5,948 bases of DNA from Candidatus Altimarinota bacterium (GTDB lineage: Bacteria; Patescibacteriota; Gracilibacteria; UBA1369; LOWO2-01-FULL-3): NCBI GenBank assembly GCA_029939035.1, contig JAOZTS010000071.1, positions 1-5,948 on the forward strand. Direction: 5' to 3'. The position numbers were made by a program, and so were the translations under genes. The notes beneath the pieces were generated by a model, which saw nothing but the letters and a program-made list of their open reading frames with translations, was not told the DNA's origin and made no database searches. This document shows, one piece after another, positions 3,801 to 5,948 of the stretch; positions within the stretch are counted from its first letter, which is position 1, and each line of letters opens with the position of its first letter.

Positions 3801-5948
3801 GGAGTATGGAGTTCTAATGTTGCAGGGGGTGTTTACGATTCAGTTTCAAATCCAATATATCCTGGTGGTGGAGGTTCAAGTAATGGTGTGACTGGAGCTG
3901 GTGGAGGCTTGATTCGGATTGTAGCAGATACAATTACCCTTAATGATGATATTACGGCTGATGGAGGTTTGGGTGGAGGATACTATGATGGAGCAGGAGG
4001 AGGAGGAACTGTTTATTTGAATGCTACTACCTCGATTACTTTGGCAAATGGTAAGAAGATTACAGCGAATGGAGGGGACGATACTAGTGGTGGACGTGAT
4101 GGAGGAGGAGGTGGAGGAAGAGTAGCCCTCGTTTCTCCTATTATTATAAATAACAATCTTGGTGGTTCTTTAAATCTGAATATTACTGCTCATGGAGGAG
4201 ATGGTACTGCTGGTGATAATGATGATGGTGCTGCTGGAACATTGTTTTGGCATGATACAGATAATACGTATGGAGATTTATATATAGAAAACTGTTCAAC
4301 ATGTACAACTCCGCAATATCACACTAGTTTGGCGGATACAGTGCCTGCCGATGATCAGGTTGTTGCATATGGCAATGGTTATGTATATGAAAATACAACG
4401 ACTTCACAAAGTGGTGTTTTGAATATTTCATCAGCAATTGAAGGTGGTACTAGACAGTTCCATTGTAACAACTGTACTCCTGTAGATGATAATTCTTTGG
4501 CTAATGGTGAGATCGTTTCTGATACAGAATTATTTAGTGGTGGGCTTACTGCAAATTATACTTGTGTTGGGACAAATGCAACGCCAACAGCTTCTATTAC
4601 TTCTGTAACTAAAAGAACAGATGGAAGTGGTATAGCGGATATTATAATTGTGTTGGGTGATGCGGATATTGGAGATACTTTAACTGCGAAGGTTGAATAT
4701 AGTGTGGGGGGTGGTTGTGGAGGAGGAAGTGATCCTGCTTTGGATGAAACTCCTGCAAATGTTTCCGGATCACAGGGTACACCGGTAGTAGAGAATGACG
4801 ATGTATATCAAATAAGTAGTGTTACTGTAGCTGGTGGGGCAAATACAGTTCAGTTTGATTGGGATTCAGCAACTGATATTCCTTCCGGTGACGGAACATA
4901 TTGTCTTATTGTGACTCCAAATGATGGAACAACAGACGGAACTCCTGCTACAAAAACTTATCCTGCTGATAATGTAGATCCATCGGGTCTTACAGAGTTA
5001 AGGGCTGATGGTAGGACAACACTTAGTATTCTTCTTGGATGGACAGATGTTACAGAAACGAACTTTGACCATTATGAGATTTGGTATGGATTGAGTCAGG
5101 TTGATGTGCAAGGTAGAACTGGGACAGCGGCTGAATGGGATAATACTACCGACGATCTTGATTTAGGAACAATTGGGACAACTGATACTGAGATCGATGG
5201 ACTTTCACCAAACATTGGGAATTTCTTTAAAATATGGGCTGTTGATACATTTGGAAATGAGGAAACAGTTACAGATATACAAGCTTATACTGATGCGAAC
5301 ACTCCTGGTGCACCAACGGTTATTGCGAGTGCATCTGATGCTCTGAATGTGGTGATTGATGAGAATTCAAATCCTTCAACGACTGAGTACGCGATCAAGG
5401 TTGGAGCGCTGTATGTACAGGCAAATGGAACTCTTGGTGCAAGTGAAGTATGGCAAACATATACAACTTGGGGAGGAGCTGTTGGAGTTGATGCGACTGG
5501 ATTAACTTCAAATACTTCTTATGATGCTTCTGTGAAAGCGAGGAATGGCGATAGTTATGAAACTTCTTTGTCTACTCAATCTTCTAAATACACGCATGCT
5601 GCACCTGTAACTGGCGTTTCATTGGCGGAAGCTTCTGGTGGAATGGATTTGTCTTGGACTGATGCAGGACAAACGGGACTTGAAATATATTTAGCTATAG
5701 CAGATGGGTCTGTTTGTGATTCTGTTTATGACATGCTTAAATATGATGATTCGGACACAAACCCTGATTCTCCTTTATCTTATGGTGCAAGTACAGGTTA
5801 TTGTTATAGGATGAGGATTGGTTCATACAATGATGCTGGAGTTTTGAATACAGCTGAATATGCATTCAGTGGAGATTTGACTGTTGATTCGGATGGGGGA
5901 TCAACAAGTGGTGGATCTTCTGGAGGAAGTTCTACGGCTTTTTATTCA
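672..5948 (+). CDS. Giant secreted modular protein: glycine-rich repeat modules plus Ig-like and FN3-like domains, partial at C-terminus
   Basis: One open frame of at least 1,759 codons, running off the right edge, with no internal stop. An in-frame TAA at 660-662 makes ATG 672 the first possible start. Order by residue: signal peptide 1-47; beta-rich lead-in 48-140; glycine-rich module 141-336; spacer 347-460; module 516-730; spacer 741-860; small inserted module 874-917; module 983-1205; cysteine-containing linker 1206-1304; Ig-like region 1305-1437; three FN3-like regions 1438-1738; Gly/Ser linker 1739 onward. Aromatic residues, Thr, Ser, Asp and Gly dominate and Lys/Arg are few, so the protein is strongly acidic, as in extracellular proteins. 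No catalytic motif was recognised. The inferred role is a surface stalk, adhesin or envelope protein; a cell anchor may lie past the window end. The family resembles large Patescibacteria surface proteins, but I cannot name it. An extracellular polysaccharide-binding or enzyme role is possible. Confidence 0.93.
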   Translation, partial: MFYSRFSRVLKGGLFVFTCAVFLKRGTSLLIIGLMMIMILPIPQAKAATADITIDCTATPNIQDGTDFNDSGPDNLTLQNGTCTLVTTNITESENGSDDNYIILNSLWIDGDATLTVTGTGTTASQHNEIDFRVANNVTIDGNINVDGLGYQTEYTVGNTKTGGAGLAGAGGSHGGRGGNGSYTAAVPDSYGSVDNPSLPGGGGGRAVSGYGEDGGGVIRITSTSGTIAVNNDISANGNDSPGYEKGGGAGGSIYLKAGTITLASGKTISANGGDDDASVRDGAGGGGRVTLEYTTFTNSGGTITAYGGDASEADEDGSAGTVYYNDTDGDQDLYITPFSGSETDYATELDADSDGVFDNVFLSNNARLYLHSDATAFSTSYINVPTGSLFESDADLSFPSIDTTTLFLDGGIAKFDGALTLTALDAGTAETGTLITNGTTYITSGAPVIGYGFTWEANSDTIKQSSGTDLTSLTINSGGNVTHSGDTKNTLYDLELTLSGALSVNGTGTVSVDGKGYLGGYDSAPFYHNGYYITGDYDCGDGLCDYNGYSRTGLTEGFAGGSYQSGGGSHGGRGGQWSSEAVADVFDSISNPIYPGGGGGGNNIGGTGGGVIRITADTVSVAGTASITAKGDDSIDYEDGAGAGGTVYLNASTITNGGVIAANGGDDSPAASRDCSGGGGRVALIYPTGGLTDTGTISAYGGDGDNDGEDGAAGTIYHLINGTTKNLYIDANSNTQMRFATEMDEDVDESFNNIYLSNNARLFLNSNASAFSTTLLEIPTGTYFESDRDIIFSKIDTTSLYLNGGTAKFDAGLTLSDGTAGFDTDDDDAETGTLITNGTTYITSGDVDMGSGFTWEANTASSILNGTLSGGEGTITVNSTLGFPEGGTIYLEIEADTDIECTGSTGTTFTGCSNVGAHADNTLIESISPIEKSSGVSLDTLDVTSGATLTSSAATKANFYGLELAIGTLTLDAGGSIHTNDKGFLGGYDTAPFYEDGVYYSQDYDCADGLCDWNGYNGQGMAVDFTFSACNSTCGGSHGGRGGVWSSNVAGGVYDSVSNPIYPGGGGSSNGVTGAGGGLIRIVADTITLNDDITADGGLGGGYYDGAGGGGTVYLNATTSITLANGKKITANGGDDTSGGRDGGGGGGRVALVSPIIINNNLGGSLNLNITAHGGDGTAGDNDDGAAGTLFWHDTDNTYGDLYIENCSTCTTPQYHTSLADTVPADDQVVAYGNGYVYENTTTSQSGVLNISSAIEGGTRQFHCNNCTPVDDNSLANGEIVSDTELFSGGLTANYTCVGTNATPTASITSVTKRTDGSGIADIIIVLGDADIGDTLTAKVEYSVGGGCGGGSDPALDETPANVSGSQGTPVVENDDVYQISSVTVAGGANTVQFDWDSATDIPSGDGTYCLIVTPNDGTTDGTPATKTYPADNVDPSGLTELRADGRTTLSILLGWTDVTETNFDHYEIWYGLSQVDVQGRTGTAAEWDNTTDDLDLGTIGTTDTEIDGLSPNIGNFFKIWAVDTFGNEETVTDIQAYTDANTPGAPTVIASASDALNVVIDENSNPSTTEYAIKVGALYVQANGTLGASEVWQTYTTWGGAVGVDATGLTSNTSYDASVKARNGDSYETSLSTQSSKYTHAAPVTGVSLAEASGGMDLSWTDAGQTGLEIYLAIADGSVCDSVYDMLKYDDSDTNPDSPLSYGASTGYCYRMRIGSYNDAGVLNTAEYAFSGDLTVDSDGGSTSGGSSGGSSTAFYS
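1092..1679 (+). repeat. Glycine-rich module 1 of the giant protein
   Basis: Residues 141-336. In order it shows GGSHGGRGG at 171-179, a LPGGGGGR stretch, GGGVIRIT, a GGGAGGSIYL strand, ISANGGDD, GGGGRVTLEY, ITAYGGD and a closing GSAGTVYY...LYI. The same order of motifs recurs in modules 2 and 3. The alternation of hydrophobic strands with glycine turns suggests a beta-solenoid or stacked beta-sheet fold (inference). Unlike modules 2 and 3 it lacks the opening KG(Y/F)LGGYD...DYDC block and its two cysteines. Confidence 0.85.
1710..2051 (+). repeat. Beta-rich spacer, copy 1
   Basis: Residues 347-460, between modules 1 and 2. It runs from ATELDADSDGVFDNVFLSNNARLYL through VPTGSLFESDADL and GTLITNGTTYITSG to FTWEANS. 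The start contains a perfect D-x-D-x-D-G-x-x-D loop (residues 351-359), a calcium-binding pattern like that of thrombospondin type 3 and dockerin repeats. It pairs with copy 2, and the DNA is nearly identical over part of its length. Confidence 0.8.
2217..2861 (+). repeat. Glycine-rich module 2 of the giant protein
   Basis: Residues 516-730. It opens with KGYLGGYDSAPFY and DYDCGDGLCDYNGY (cysteines 540 and 545). SHGGRGG follows at 570-576, then SNPIYPGGGG, GGGVIRITAD, GGTVYLNAS, IAANGGDD, GGGGRVALIYP, ISAYGGDGD and AAGTIY...LYI. It is closely parallel to module 3. A G8 run at 2466-2473 encodes part of its glycine stretch. Confidence 0.87.
2892..3251 (+). repeat. Beta-rich spacer, copy 2
   Basis: Residues 741-860, between modules 2 and 3. 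It shares with copy 1 the order ATEMDED, IYLSNNARLFL, IPTGTYFESDRD, GTLITNGTTYITSG and FTWEANT. The Asp loop is degenerate (D745, D747, D749, N753, no Gly), and a short Asp-rich stretch has been added before the GTLITNG block. No copy follows module 3. Confidence 0.8.
3291..3422 (+). other. Small inserted module in the giant protein
   Basis: Residues 874-917, with GTITVNSTLGFPEGGTIYLE and then TGTTFTGCSN. The pattern (I-T-V-x-S-T-x-G-F-P-x-x-G-T ... T-x-T-T-F-T-G-C) resembles a short beta-sandwich motif seen in many bacterial and phage surface proteins; this is from memory of the pattern and was not searched. It has no counterpart between spacer 1 and module 2, so it accounts for most of the longer second interval. 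Confidence 0.55.
3618..4286 (+). repeat. Glycine-rich module 3 of the giant protein
   Basis: Residues 983-1205. It opens with KGFLGGYDTAPFY and DYDCADGLCDWNGY (cysteines 1007 and 1012), followed by an extra cysteine pair 1031/1035 just before SHGGRGG at 1038-1044. SNPIYPGGGG, GGGLIRIVAD, GGTVYLNAT, ITANGGDD, GGGGRVALVSP, ITAHGGDG and AAGTLF...LYI complete the module. Confidence 0.87.
4287..4583 (+). other. Cysteine-containing linker of the giant protein
   Basis: Residues 1206-1304, between module 3 and the Ig-like region. It has two C-x-x-C pairs (CSTC at 1208-1211 and CNNC at 1265-1268) and a lone C1298. It has no high glycine content and belongs to no family I can name. In an exported protein these cysteines probably form disulfides; metal binding is less likely. 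Confidence 0.5.
4584..4982 (+). other. Ig-like region of the giant protein
   Basis: Residues 1305-1437. The pattern PTASITSVTKRTDGSGIADI, LTAKVEYS, DETPANVSGSQGTP, a valine-rich strand, FDWDSATDIPSGDGTYCLIV and TPNDGTTDGTP is that of an Ig/FN3-like beta-sandwich repeat of the kind often seen in Patescibacteria surface proteins. The usual Ser-Thr-rich strand is replaced by a VGGGCGGGSDP insert. Domain identity is inferred from pattern only. Confidence 0.55.
4983..5885 (+). other. Three fibronectin type III-like regions of the giant protein
   Basis: Residues 1438-1544, 1545-1643 and 1644-1738. Region 1 shows SILLGWTDVTETNFDHYEIWY and FFKIWAVDTFGNE, typical of FN3 strands B-C and F-G. Region 2 opens PGAPTV and has TGLTSNTSYDASVKARNG. 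Region 3 has VTGVSLAEASGGMDLSWTDA, an E-I-Y strand and a YCYRMRIGSYNDAG strand. FN3 domains usually act as spacers or as protein- and sugar-binding folds outside the cell. Boundaries are approximate, and region 2 is the most divergent. Confidence 0.7.

Noticed and set aside
3589..3891. 100-residue plus-strand frame inside the giant gene
   Set aside because: It is in a different frame from the giant protein, which keeps clear repeat homology through this stretch. The alternative reading is only a by-product of repeated GGA/GGT codons.
1092..4286. CRISPR array or satellite DNA suggested by the repeated blocks
   Set aside because: The repeats are long protein-coding modules in one frame with diverged copies, not short identical repeats with unique spacers.
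672..5948. UGA=Gly genetic code (Gracilibacteria/Absconditabacteria)
   Set aside because: No in-frame UGA occurs in a very glycine-rich frame of 1,759 codons, nor in the reductase fragment, so recoding is not supported.

Overview
The window looks like bacterial chromosomal DNA. It holds two divergent genes, both cut by the window edges, separated by a regulatory intergenic region of about 320 bp. The style of the large protein (very long, glycine-rich repeat modules followed by an Ig-like domain and fibronectin type III-like domains) resembles secreted giant proteins common in Patescibacteria (Candidate Phyla Radiation), and the low-GC, A/T-ending codon use would fit. This taxonomic guess is inference only. 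The large frame has no in-frame UGA in 1,759 codons despite very high glycine content. That argues against the UGA=Gly code of Gracilibacteria/Absconditabacteria and fits the standard bacterial code.

Left part (1-348, minus strand): the first 116 codons of a ribonucleotide reductase. They encode an N-terminal ATP-cone, the dATP/ATP allosteric domain; the catalytic part lies off the left edge. 

Intergenic region (349-671): upstream of the reductase are two close matches to the NrdR box, 33 bp apart (about three helical turns). This is the classical arrangement through which the NrdR repressor controls ribonucleotide reductase genes, and it independently supports the assignment of the left gene. 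The half of the intergenic region nearer the large gene holds a weak candidate promoter for it and a 13-codon mini-ORF of doubtful meaning.

Right part (672-5948, plus strand): one uninterrupted reading frame of at least 1,759 codons that runs off the right edge. The protein starts with a signal peptide. It continues with three glycine-rich modules, each carrying an SHGGRGG signature, separated by a twice-repeated beta-rich spacer. Next come a cysteine-containing linker, an Ig-like region, three fibronectin type III-like regions and a Gly/Ser linker at the window end. It is most likely a secreted or surface-anchored stalk, adhesin or envelope protein. Its function is unknown.

The two genes do not appear functionally linked; they simply share a divergent intergenic region. 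No tRNA, rRNA, CRISPR array, transposase or terminator was seen.
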